DNA of 6,661 bases from Erysipelotrichia bacterium (GCA_009929095.1 SABF01000082.1:1-6661), one strand, 5' to 3'. Counted from the first letter of the stretch, positions 1 through 6,567 are shown. The notes: generated by a model from the sequence alone, not told the origin. Numbers and translations are program-made.

Positions 1-111
1 GATAATGTTCTGACAATTGAATGATCAGCACAGGCTATATAACTGGCAATTATGCAGAAAGACCTGTAAATTGAAGGCACTGTATCAGCAAATTAGGGAT
101 GGGCAAATGAA
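1..111 (+). promoter_or_regulatory. upstream region and weak promoter candidates of the regulator-kinase genes
   Basis: This is non-coding sequence before the response regulator. A CTGACA at 10-15 resembles a -35 box. TATATA (36-41) or TATAAC (38-43) could be the -10 box, but the spacing is 20-22 nt, longer than ideal. A second weak pair is CTGGCA (43-48) and TGTAAA (65-70) with 16 nt between. CTGTA occurs twice, at 64-68 and 80-84, and could be regulator half-sites. The stretch AGGGATGGG at 95-103 is the only ribosome-binding-like sequence before ATG 112 and is weak. No upstream gene end is recognisable. The promoter assignments are inference. Confidence 0.3.
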
Positions 112-798
112 ATGAAGAGGATATTTTTGGTTGAAGATGATTTGAGTCTGATAAACGGTTTGTCTTTTGCAATCCAAAAACAAGGGTATGACTTGCAGAT
201 CTCTCGAACTATCAGCGATGCAGAAACAAAATGGGCAGATGGCAGTTTTGATTTGGTGATACTGGATGTCTCACTTCCAGACGGCGTCGGCTTTGATCTT
301 TGCAAACAGATGCGTCAGACATCCCAGGTCCCCATCATGTTTCTTACGGCTGCCGATGAGGAAACTGATATTATCATGGGCCTTGACATCGGCGCCGATG
401 ATTACATCACAAAGCCTTTTAAACTGGCAGTGTTTCTATCCAGAATTAATGCACTGCTGCGAAGAAGCGAGCAATCCAGCCCTGCCAATACGCAACTGGT
501 GTCAGGCACGATCAAGGTTGATCTGCTGAAGAATGAAATAACAAAAAGCGGTCAAAAGATAGAGCTGACTGCCGGAGAGTATAAACTGCTGTGCCTATTC
601 ATCAGGAATCCAGACAGGGTCCTATCATCCGAGCAGATTCTGAGCAGACTGTGGGATTGCAATGAAAATTACGTAGACAGCAATACCCTGACTGTGTATA
701 TACGAAGACTGCGGACCAGAATTGAAGACGATCCCGGCAATCCAGCCAGAATTATCAATATTCGGGGCCTGGGCTATATGTGGAATTCCAAAGGTTAA
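112..798 (+). CDS. OmpR/PhoB-family response regulator of the two-component system
   Basis: A cytoplasmic DNA-binding regulator that would be phosphorylated by the adjacent kinase. The receiver domain spans about residues 2-115. It has the acidic pocket E8/D9/D10, phosphoacceptor D52 in LVILDVSLPDG, switch T79 in MFLTA, and conserved K101 in DDYITKPF. A winged-helix domain follows at about 128-225, with recognition-helix motif TVYIRRLRTRIE (194-205) and wing motif RGLGY (218-222). At 228 residues it has normal OmpR-family length with all key residues present. The start is ATG 112; an ATG at 107 is out of frame and stops at once. It ends 8 nt before the kinase start, so the two genes are surely cotranscribed. 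The likely target is the ABC transporter promoter downstream (see 1831-1844), which is inferred. Similar regulators belong to Bce/Vnc/Van-like systems, but the exact subfamily is not certain. Confidence 0.95.
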   Translation: MKRIFLVEDDLSLINGLSFAIQKQGYDLQISRTISDAETKWADGSFDLVILDVSLPDGVGFDLCKQMRQTSQVPIMFLTAADEETDIIMGLDIGADDYITKPFKLAVFLSRINALLRRSEQSSPANTQLVSGTIKVDLLKNEITKSGQKIELTAGEYKLLCLFIRNPDRVLSSEQILSRLWDCNENYVDSNTLTVYIRRLRTRIEDDPGNPARIINIRGLGYMWNSKG

Positions 799-806
799 GG
801 TGCGTT

Positions 807-1844
807 GTGAAAATACTTGCAAATCAAAGCATTAAGCTGCTGTTTATCCAGATATCAGTATGCATTGCCATATTTGCGGCAGCCGTATTGGTTTTAATAT
901 GGATGAGCTGCAGCCACATTGGTTTAATTGTATTTATCTGTGCGTTATTCATGGCGTTTGCAATAGTTGTTTTCTGCTGGCAGTATTTCAGAAAGCAGGA
1001 TCAGATCTTGGAAAACGCCGCAGCCGAGCTAGCAGCATATATTTCCGGAGATGGAAATGCCCGCATTCAGTGCAATGAAGAGGGAGAGGTATTTCGACTG
1101 CTTCATGAGGTAAACTCTCTGGTTTCTATCCTGGATGCCCAGGCTCAGCAGGAGCTGAGATCAAAACAATTTTTAAAGGATACGATTGTAGATATTTCGC
1201 ATCAGCTGAAAACACCGCTTGCCGCCCTCAATATTTACAATGGAATCCTGCAAAGCGAACTAGATGATCCTCAATCGATCGAGGAATTCACCAAGCTATC
1301 CGAACAGGAACTGGACAGAATTGAAGTTTTAGTTCAAAACCTGCTGAAGATCACAAAAATGGATGCCGGAACAATCATTTTTGAGAAACAGACTGAAAAT
1401 GTATCGGAGCTGATGGAACTGGTCAAGCAGCATTTTGCATTCCGCTCAAAGCAGGAAGAAAAGGAAATCAGCTTGAATGGCGATCCGGCAGTCACCCTGC
1501 TTTGTGACCGTGACTGGCTGATTGAAGCATTGGACAATCTTGTAAAAAATTCCCTTGACCACACAGAAAAGGGAGATTGGATTCACATTACATGGAAGCA
1601 GTCTCCTGCAATTCTCCAGATTGGAGTTGAGGATAATGGCTGCGGCATTCATCCGGAGGATTTATATCACGTTTTCAAACGCTTTTATCGCAGCAGGTAT
1701 TCCAAGGATACACAGGGTGTTGGACTGGGTCTGCCTCTTGCCAAATCCATTATAGAAGCACATCACGGTACAATCAGAGTGGAGAGTGAATTAGGAGTGG
1801 GAACATTATTTATCATAGAGTTTTTGTTTCCTACAAAATTGTAG
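807..1844 (+). CDS. membrane sensor histidine kinase with a very short external loop
   Basis: Autophosphorylating sensor partner of the upstream regulator. Start: the frame is open from GTG 780, but GTG 807 is preferred because AAGG/TAAGG (791-800) lies 6 nt before it and it follows the regulator stop by 8 nt; this gives 345 residues. Two membrane helices (about 9-33 and 40-59) are joined by only about 6 residues (SCSHIG), so there is no extracytoplasmic sensor domain. A linker of about 70 residues leads to the H-box SHQLKTP (H132). The ATPase domain has the N-box (N244, N248), G1 DNGCGI (276-281), F-box FKRFYR (290-295) and G2 GVGLGL (304-309). All catalytic motifs are intact. The short loop is typical of intramembrane-sensing kinases that take their signal from a partner transporter, here plausibly the permease downstream (inference). 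The H-box is of ordinary HisKA type, closer to VncS-like kinases than to classical BceS. Confidence 0.93.
   Translation: MKILANQSIKLLFIQISVCIAIFAAAVLVLIWMSCSHIGLIVFICALFMAFAIVVFCWQYFRKQDQILENAAAELAAYISGDGNARIQCNEEGEVFRLLHEVNSLVSILDAQAQQELRSKQFLKDTIVDISHQLKTPLAALNIYNGILQSELDDPQSIEEFTKLSEQELDRIEVLVQNLLKITKMDAGTIIFEKQTENVSELMELVKQHFAFRSKQEEKEISLNGDPAVTLLCDRDWLIEALDNLVKNSLDHTEKGDWIHITWKQSPAILQIGVEDNGCGIHPEDLYHVFKRFYRSRYSKDTQGVGLGLPLAKSIIEAHHGTIRVESELGVGTLFIIEFLFPTKL
1831..1844 (+). promoter_or_regulatory. candidate operator, inverted repeat CTACA-AAAT-TGTAG
   Basis: A 6-bp perfect inverted repeat (CTACAA-AA-TTGTAG) covers the kinase stop codon, about 77 nt before the ABC ATPase start. It closely resembles the BceR-type operator TNACA-N4-TGTAA (consensus from memory), differing at the outermost positions. 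A further TGTAG lies 22 bp on (1862-1866), about two helical turns away. A poor -10-like GATACT sits at 1876-1881 with a poor -35-like TTCATC at 1852-1857 (18-nt spacer), as might be expected of an activator-dependent promoter. It is plausibly the binding site through which the regulator induces the transporter. Nothing here proves binding. Confidence 0.4.
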
Positions 1845-1879
1845 TTTGCAATTCATCTGACTGTAGGACACACTTGATA

Positions 1880-1910
1880 CTCTTTCAATGTGCCCATAGC
1901 ACTGAAAGAG
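1880..1910 (+). promoter_or_regulatory. leader hairpin overlapping the ABC ATPase ribosome binding site
   Basis: CTCTTTCA (1880-1887) pairs perfectly over 8 bp with TGAAAGAG (1903-1910). An A-C mismatch and a TG/CA pair extend the stem inward. The 3' arm runs into the ribosome binding site GAGAGG (1908-1913), which is 7 nt before ATG 1921. If transcribed, the hairpin would partly occlude the site and could tune translation of the transporter genes relative to the kinase. There is no T-run after it, so it is not a terminator. It may alternatively be a DNA-level inverted repeat. The regulatory role is inferred. Confidence 0.4.
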
Positions 1911-1920
1911 AGGTACAACA

Positions 1921-2604
1921 ATGAACTTATTAGAAGTGAAATCCATCTGTAAAACCTACGGTTGCGGTGAAGCTGCTGTTCACGCGCTGAAAGATGTCAG
2001 CTTTACGGTTGCCAAGGGAGAATTTGTGGCTGTAGTAGGAGAATCCGGATCTGGCAAGAGCACATTGCTGAATATGCTTGGAGCTCTTGATACGCCAACC
2101 TCCGGGAAAGTCTTTGTCGACGGAAATGACATTTTCAAAATGAAAGAAAGCCAGCTGACGATTTTTCGTCGAAGGAACATTGGCTTTATCTTTCAGGCGT
2201 TCAACCTGATTCCTGAACTGACCGTGGAGCAGAATATTATTTTCCCGGTTCTGCTGGATTATCAGAAACCAGACAGAAAGTATCTTAGAGAACTGCTTGC
2301 TGTACTGGGACTGAATGAGCGACGAAACCATCTGCCAAGCCAATTATCTGGCGGACAGCAGCAGAGAGTTGCAATTGGCCGAGCATTGCTGACACGGCCC
2401 TCTCTGATTCTGGCAGATGAACCGACGGGCAATCTTGACTCGCAGAACAGCAGCGAGGTGATAGCCCTTCTCAAAGAAGCCGCAAGAAAATATGAGCAGA
2501 CCATCGTAATGATTACCCACAGCCCCAGTATTGCCCAAACTGCAGACCGTGTGCTGAAGGTATCCGACGGAACGCTGACTGATTTAGGATGGTGCAGAGA
2601 ATGA
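1921..2604 (+). CDS. ABC transporter ATP-binding protein (MacB/LolD/BceA type)
   Basis: Cytoplasmic ATPase that powers the FtsX-type permease encoded next. Complete at 227 residues, the usual size. Motifs in order: Walker A GESGSGKST (40-48), Q-loop with Q92 in FIFQAFNLI, signature LSGGQQQR (142-149), Walker B LILADE with catalytic E167, D-loop NLDS (171-174) and switch H200 in MITHS. All catalytic residues are present. The ribosome binding site GAGAGG is 7 nt before the ATG. The stop overlaps the permease start as ATGA (2601-2604), so the two are translationally coupled. The family is the one used for peptide-antibiotic detoxification, macrolide or peptide export, and lipoprotein handling. 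Linkage to a two-component system favours an antimicrobial-peptide or envelope-stress role, but the substrate is not shown by the sequence. Confidence 0.95.
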   Translation: MNLLEVKSICKTYGCGEAAVHALKDVSFTVAKGEFVAVVGESGSGKSTLLNMLGALDTPTSGKVFVDGNDIFKMKESQLTIFRRRNIGFIFQAFNLIPELTVEQNIIFPVLLDYQKPDRKYLRELLAVLGLNERRNHLPSQLSGGQQQRVAIGRALLTRPSLILADEPTGNLDSQNSSEVIALLKEAARKYEQTIVMITHSPSIAQTADRVLKVSDGTLTDLGWCRE

Positions 2605-4403
2605 AAAGCTATCTGAGTCTGATTCCGATTTCTGCAAAGGTTCATAGACGGCAGAATCGAATGACGCTGCTGTGCATTGTGTTTGCCGTATTCCTGGTTA
2701 CTGCTGTGTTCAGCATTGCAGAGATGGGTGTACGCATGGAAGCAGGCAGGCTGATTGGAAAACATGGCAGTCAGGGACTGCAGAGTCTTTTCAGCAGTAC
2801 AATGGCACAGACCTTATTTGGATCTGCAGCAGTACTGTTTCTGCTGATTTTGCTAGCAGGTGTTCTGATGATCTCCAGCAGTATGAACAATACCGTTGCT
2901 CAGCGAACCAAGTTTTTTGGAATGATGAGATGCATTGGCATGAGCCGCCAGCAAATAATCCGATTTGTCCGGTTGGAAGCGCTCAACTGGTGCAAAACAG
3001 CGGTCCCGGCCGGTGTTCTGCTTGGCATTGCGGCTTCGTGGGGATTATGTGCAGCACTGCGCTTTCTTGTAGGGGAAGAATTCGCGGATATGCCGCTGTT
3101 CGGTTTGAGCTTCATTGGAATTGCCAGCGGTGTTCTGCTTGGCATTGTCACAGTCCTGATTGCCGCACAATCTCCGGCAAAACGGGCTTCCAAGGTATCT
3201 CCGGTCATGGCAGTATCGGGTAATTATGATATCGCAAAGCGCACCAGCCATGTGCCAAATACTGAATTTCCAAGAATTGAAACAGCCATGGGAATTCATC
3301 ATGCCGTATCCAGTAAGAAGAATCTGCTGCTCATGACCAGTTCTTTTGCGCTCAGCATCGTATTGTTTTTATGCTTCACTGAAATGATCGACCTTATCGG
3401 GTATATGATGCCGCAGTATTCCAGCACTGCAGATATCAACATTGCAAGCAGCGATGGAACCAATTCCATCAATTCGGCTCTGCTGGATGAGATCAGCGGA
3501 ATGACCGGAGTTAAACGTGTTTTCGGCCGTAAAAGCAGTCTTGCAGTCGCTGCACAGGTAAATTCCATAGACAGTACAATCGATATTATCTCCTATGATG
3601 ATTTTGACTTAGACTGCCTTGCCAAGGATAAACTGCTGAAACATGGCAGTTCGCTGGCCAATGTCTACGGAGATAGCCGATCTGTGCTTGCAGTTTGGGA
3701 TTCTGAAACTCCAGTCGCCATCGGGGATCTAGTTCAAATTGGTGACAGCACAGTAGAAATTGCAGGACTTTTGAAATATAACCCCTTCAGTGAAGATGGC
3801 AGCACCCACAAAACCATCACGCTGATTACCTCAGGTGAAACCTTCGGGCGGTTAACTGGTATTTCTGATTATTCACTGATCATGATACAAACAGACCGCA
3901 AAGCAACCGATGAGGATATCGAGGCAATCCGAAACACGGTAGGTAATGAATACACATTGCGTGACCAGCGGGATCAGCGTACCACCAGCACCTACATGGC
4001 GTTTTTGCTGTTTGTATATGGTTTTCTAGCAATTATCACAGCAGTGACGGTGCTGAATATCATGAACAGCATTTCCATGAGCGTGGCCGCAAGAGTCAAG
4101 CAGTACGGGGCAATGCGCGCTGTCGGGATGGGTCCCCATCAGATTACAAAGATGATTGCCGCCGAAGCTGCAACCTATGCCCTAACCGGATGTACCGTAG
4201 GCTGCATAGCCGGTCTGGTGCTCAGAAGAATGCTCTTCGATAATCTGATTGCCACACATTTCCCCTATGCCGTATGGACTTTTCCTATTGTTCCGCTTGC
4301 TATTATTCTTCTTTTTGTATTTGCTGCATCCGCTGCCGCGGTTTACACTCCGGCAAAACGAATTCGAAATATGGAAATTACTGACACCATCAACGAGCTC
4401 TAG
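2601..4403 (+). CDS. FtsX-type ABC transporter permease, 8 predicted membrane helices
   Basis: Integral membrane partner of the preceding ATPase. The frame is open from ATG 2589, but ATG 2601 is chosen because it forms a classic ATGA overlap with the ATPase stop; this gives 600 residues. Predicted helices lie at about 22-41, 73-93, 132-154, 167-189, 243-259, 465-487, 520-541 and 559-581. Two FtsX domains are visible, each with the coupling motif: VAQRTKFFGMMRCIGMS (99-115) and AARVKQYGAMRAVGMG (496-511). Between helices 5 and 6 lies a large external domain of about 205 residues (260-464); the loop between helices 1 and 2 is small (about 30). So it is a tandem-FtsX, MacB/LolC-like 8-helix protein. 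Classical BceB has 10 helices and is longer. The external domain is the likely ligand-recognition part and could pass the signal to the loop-poor kinase (inference). No frameshift or missing segment is seen. Confidence 0.92.
   Translation: MKSYLSLIPISAKVHRRQNRMTLLCIVFAVFLVTAVFSIAEMGVRMEAGRLIGKHGSQGLQSLFSSTMAQTLFGSAAVLFLLILLAGVLMISSSMNNTVAQRTKFFGMMRCIGMSRQQIIRFVRLEALNWCKTAVPAGVLLGIAASWGLCAALRFLVGEEFADMPLFGLSFIGIASGVLLGIVTVLIAAQSPAKRASKVSPVMAVSGNYDIAKRTSHVPNTEFPRIETAMGIHHAVSSKKNLLLMTSSFALSIVLFLCFTEMIDLIGYMMPQYSSTADINIASSDGTNSINSALLDEISGMTGVKRVFGRKSSLAVAAQVNSIDSTIDIISYDDFDLDCLAKDKLLKHGSSLANVYGDSRSVLAVWDSETPVAIGDLVQIGDSTVEIAGLLKYNPFSEDGSTHKTITLITSGETFGRLTGISDYSLIMIQTDRKATDEDIEAIRNTVGNEYTLRDQRDQRTTSTYMAFLLFVYGFLAIITAVTVLNIMNSISMSVAARVKQYGAMRAVGMGPHQITKMIAAEAATYALTGCTVGCIAGLVLRRMLFDNLIATHFPYAVWTFPIVPLAIILLFVFAASAAAVYTPAKRIRNMEITDTINEL
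3011..3147 (+). repeat. perfect 20-nt direct repeat inside the permease gene
   Basis: The 20-nt word CGGTGTTCTGCTTGGCATTG occurs at 3011-3030 and again at 3128-3147, exactly 117 nt (39 codons) apart and in frame. Both copies encode GVLLGI, in predicted membrane helices 3 and 4. The flanking bases differ on both sides. It may be chance codon identity in glycine/leucine-rich helices or a trace of internal gene conversion. Recombination between the copies would delete 39 codons in frame. Confidence 0.6.
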
Positions 4404-4503
4404 TGTCATCAGAATAACCGTGTCAGATCACACAGAAGATTTGCCAGGCATACAGAACGCTGCTTTAGTCTTCATATTCAGCAATGAATGATTCAGACGT
4501 TCA
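4404..4503. other. intergenic gap after the permease, no gene or clear terminator
   Basis: One hundred bases lie between the permease stop and the 3' end of the intron remnant. No coding potential is seen. A small ATTCA-GCAA-TGAAT hairpin (4476-4489) and a GTGT/ACAC pairing (about 4420-4434) lack T-runs, so no convincing + strand terminator is visible for the transporter genes. On the - strand this is the 3' exon side of the intron. Confidence 0.5.
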
Positions 4504-4541
4504 ATCAAGGAGGAGGCGGTGATTAGCCGCCGTCCTCTCAC

Positions 4542-4573
4542 AGCACTGTGTGTATGGTTCCGTACACGGCGCT
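4542..4573 (-). ncRNA. group II intron domain V (catalytic hairpin), degenerate
   Basis: On the - strand this 32-nt hairpin has a lower stem AGCGCCGTG / CACAGTGCT, a 2-nt bulge CA, an upper stem TACG / CATA and the loop GAAC. The CGC triad of class C introns (positions 3-5, with the G-U wobble) is kept. Compared with the usual class C form as I remember it, the bulge is CA instead of CG, and there are two C-A mismatches: one beside the triad and one in the upper stem. One substitution pair (A-U to G-C) is compensatory. All three damaging changes read as G to A. This suggests relaxed selection on a once-active ribozyme. Confidence 0.75.
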
Positions 4574-4581
4574 TCCAATAC

Positions 4582-4852
4582 CTAAAATGTTAGTTGCAGC
4601 CGAATCGGTTTGGAGTATTTAGACTCGTATGCCTTGGCTATACTTGTATAACCGCGCATTTCGAGTCTTTTATTTGTGTCGCATGCGTTGCGGCTACAGT
4701 AAGTACCGTGAGCCGGCATCCCTTTCGGGAATTGACCGCCTGATCTGCGTGCTTTCTTTCAATTCCAAGTTTCAGCAGATTTCTCAGCTTCGTCTTGGGT
4801 TTCTTCTTGGATTTTGAATGCACTTAAATCCTGCAGCCGTCTTTTGATTTCC
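4582..4852 (-). pseudogene. C-terminal remnant of group II intron reverse transcriptase/maturase
   Basis: Three - strand pieces in different frames match the end of a group II maturase. About 4852-4810 gives EIKRRLQDLSAFKI. The next frame gives KKKPKTKLRNLLKLGIERKH and then NSRKGC, corresponding to the family's LxKLGI...NSRKGYWR segment. A third frame from 4677 gives TNKRLEMRGYTSIAKAYES and ends at TAG 4584-4582, just before domain V, where the ORF normally ends. Frame changes lie near 4810-4825 and between about 4719 and 4677, the latter a net single-base loss compared with the family spacing. The conserved tryptophan after RKGC reads as arginine. The RT palm, thumb and N-terminus are entirely gone. 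This is not translated as a functional protein. Confidence 0.75.
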
Positions 4853-5060
4853 CCATGGAGCAGCCGAGAAACCTGAAGTTTCAGTTTCCCTTCCGGAAAT
4901 CGAACACTTGATTCAAGAAGTCTTTCTGCCGTCCTTCAGATTCCGCCTTGCGACGGACACTCCTGCTTTCGGCTAACGTTTCCTGCTGCCAAGTATACAG
5001 TGGACTTTCACCACCTGGCTATCGCCCATGATAGGCGCACCAGAGAGAACCGCAGCAGGC

Positions 5061-5103
5061 ATATAAAAACGCAGATGCTGATACGTAGGTATCTGATCTG
5101 CGT
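5061..5103 (-). terminator. rho-independent terminator of the P-type ATPase remnant
   Basis: On the - strand, ACGCAGAT (5103-5096) pairs over 8 bp with ATCTGCGT (5076-5069). GATAC/GTATC forms 5 more pairs above a small internal loop, closed by a 4-nt loop (CTAC). Five Ts then TAT follow (5069-5061). It begins 30 nt after the ATPase stop codon. It lies about 20 nt upstream of the intron 5' end at 5040. Terminator hairpins are the usual landing sites of class C group II introns. Confidence 0.85.
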
Positions 5104-5133
5104 TCTGTTTCCAAGCCGAATAGTTCAGCTGGA

Positions 5134-6567
5134 TTATGCTCTGGATGCTTTTCTCTGAAACATCTTGACTGTTTCCACAATCGGAATAATGAGCCAGCCG
5201 AGGAGTACTGCAATGCCAAATTCCTGCCATGATACCGGAGTAAAGCCAAACAGTCCTGCAATCATCGGAATCTCCGTTACCAGAATCAGAATTGCAAGAG
5301 CGCCGACCATGGAGAGATACAGCACTTTATTATTGCTGCCGATTTTCAGGACAGAACCGCGCTGACTGCGCATGTTGAAACTATGGAATATCTCACACAT
5401 ATTCAGAGTCAGGAATGCCATGGTCATTCCATCAGCAGAGATGCCCTGAGGCATTTCGAAGTATCCAACCTCCATGCAATGACCAAGAATATAGGAGAAC
5501 AGTGTAATCAATGCTATCGTAATTCCCTGATAAGCAATATCTCCACCCATGCCGCCCGCAAAGATACCATCTTTGGAATCTCGCGGCTTTCGGTTCATAA
5601 TTCCCTTTTCTTCCTTTTCCATGCCAAGGGCAAGAGCCGGGAAGCAGTCCGTAATCAGATTGATAAACAGCAGATGAACTGGCTTCAGCAATGTGAAGCC
5701 CATCAGGGTAGCTATAAATACGCCTACTACTTCTGCCAGATTGGAGCCAAGCAGAAACTGAATGGACTTGCGAATGTTGTCATAAATTCTTCTTCCTTCT
5801 TCAACAGCAGCGACAATGGTGGCAAAGTTGTCATCCGCAAGAATCATATCTGCAACATTCTTCGTTACATCGGTTCCGGTGATGCCCATACCAATGCCGA
5901 TATCTGCAGTCTTGATCGATGGTGCATCATTGACACCATCACCAGTCATGGCAGTAATGGCACCTCTTGCCTTCCATGCCTTGACGATTCTGACCTTATG
6001 CTCCGGCTGAACTCTTGCATAGACATGATACTGGGTAATGCTGTTATCCAGCTGTTCATCGCTCATTTCATCCAGCTGCGCACCGGTCAGTGCCTCACTG
6101 CGATCCTTGACGATGCCAAGGTCTCTGGCAATTGCCACGGCCGTATCCAGATGATCACCGGTAATCATGACCGGAGTAATGCCGGCACTGCGGCACTCTT
6201 CAATTGCCGCTTTTACTTCCGGACGGATTGGATCAATCATGCCACAAAGACCAATGAAAGTAAGCTTTTCTTCCACTAATGGTTCTTTGATCATGTCATG
6301 CTCGCTGTATGCTGCTCCAAGTACCCGTAATGCTTGATTAGCCATTCGTTTGTTTTCAGCAATCAGTTTTTCTTTGATCTTTTCAGTCAAGTTAACTTTT
6401 TTACCATCTATTATAGCAAAGTCGCAATGTTCTATAATTTCATCAGGTGCGCCTTTGGTAAACTGAATATAACCGTTTTGATATTTATGAAGTGTAGACA
6501 TCATTTTACGTTTTGAATCAAATGGCAACTCAGAAACTCTCTCATATTCAAACTTTAAATTGTTTCT
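5134..6567 (-). pseudogene. 5'-truncated P-type ATPase, P2A calcium-transporter type
   Basis: The intact family pumps Ca2+ (or a related cation) across the membrane using a phospho-aspartate intermediate. Only the C-terminal half is here. The frame opens after a stop at 6568-6570 and reads RNNLKFEYERVSELPFDSKR. Numbering from a possible TTG start at 6528: nucleotide-binding KGAPDEI (25-31), TGDH (123-126), hinge motif TGDGVNDAPS (195-204). Helix 5 carries SNLAEVVG with N263 and E266; helix 6 carries NLITD with N290, T293 and D294, matching SERCA/PacL site II residues. Further helices lie at about 329-350, 364-380, 402-423 and 433-452. The DKTGTLT motif, actuator domain and helices M1-M4 are missing, roughly half of a 850-900 residue protein, so no transport is expected. 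Codons from about 6360 upward are much more AT-rich than the rest. A terminator follows the stop. Confidence 0.88.

Larger units (their letters stand above)
4504..5040 (-). mobile_element. truncated group II intron, class C-like (ribozyme remnant, about 537 nt)
   Basis: Read on the - strand, the element starts at 5040 with GTGCGCC, the GUGYG-type 5' end of group II introns. Domain I sequence follows, including GGTGGTGAAAGTCCAC and a hairpin TCCGTC-GCAA-GGCGGA (4942-4957) with a GNRA-type loop. It ends with a domain V (4542-4573), a domain VI hairpin (GGCGG loop CCGCC, within 4504-4541) and a 3' end reading TTGAT. A complete class C intron carries a reverse transcriptase ORF and is around 2 kb or more. 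Here the domain I start runs into the last part of the maturase, so most of domains I-IV and the RT are deleted. The 3' boundary is uncertain by a base or two. The identification rests on remembered class C sequence, matching well in the first ~110 nt and in domain V. It cannot encode its own mobility and is probably not self-splicing. Confidence 0.8.

Noticed and set aside
780..806. GTG 780 as the kinase start
   Set aside because: It would overlap the regulator end and has no ribosome binding site; GTG 807 has AAGG/TAAGG at good spacing.
2589..2600. ATG 2589 as the permease start
   Set aside because: No ribosome binding site precedes it; ATG 2601 gives the ATGA overlap typical of coupled ABC genes.
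1930..2765. - strand open frames of 137 and 167 codons
   Set aside because: Both are antisense to the ABC ATPase and the permease start, with no domain or start signal.
2672..3223. 183-codon + strand open frame rich in Cys and Trp
   Set aside because: It is an alternate frame of the FtsX-type permease, whose motifs and helices are clear; the residue make-up is typical of a shadow frame.
4476..4489. ATTCA-GCAA-TGAAT hairpin as terminator of the transporter genes
   Set aside because: Only 5 bp and no following T-run.
4508..4537. GC-rich hairpin GGAGGCGG...CCGCC as a + strand terminator
   Set aside because: It is the complement of intron domain VI and has no T-run; explained by the intron.
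4629..4823. Small open frames of 61-62 codons on both strands in the intergenic gap as novel small proteins
   Set aside because: The - strand frame is a fragment of the maturase tail and the + strand one is its complement; neither has a credible start.
5383..6279. 298-codon open frame on the + strand
   Set aside because: It lies wholly antisense to the well-supported P-type ATPase, has no recognisable domain, and its composition reflects the complementary codons.
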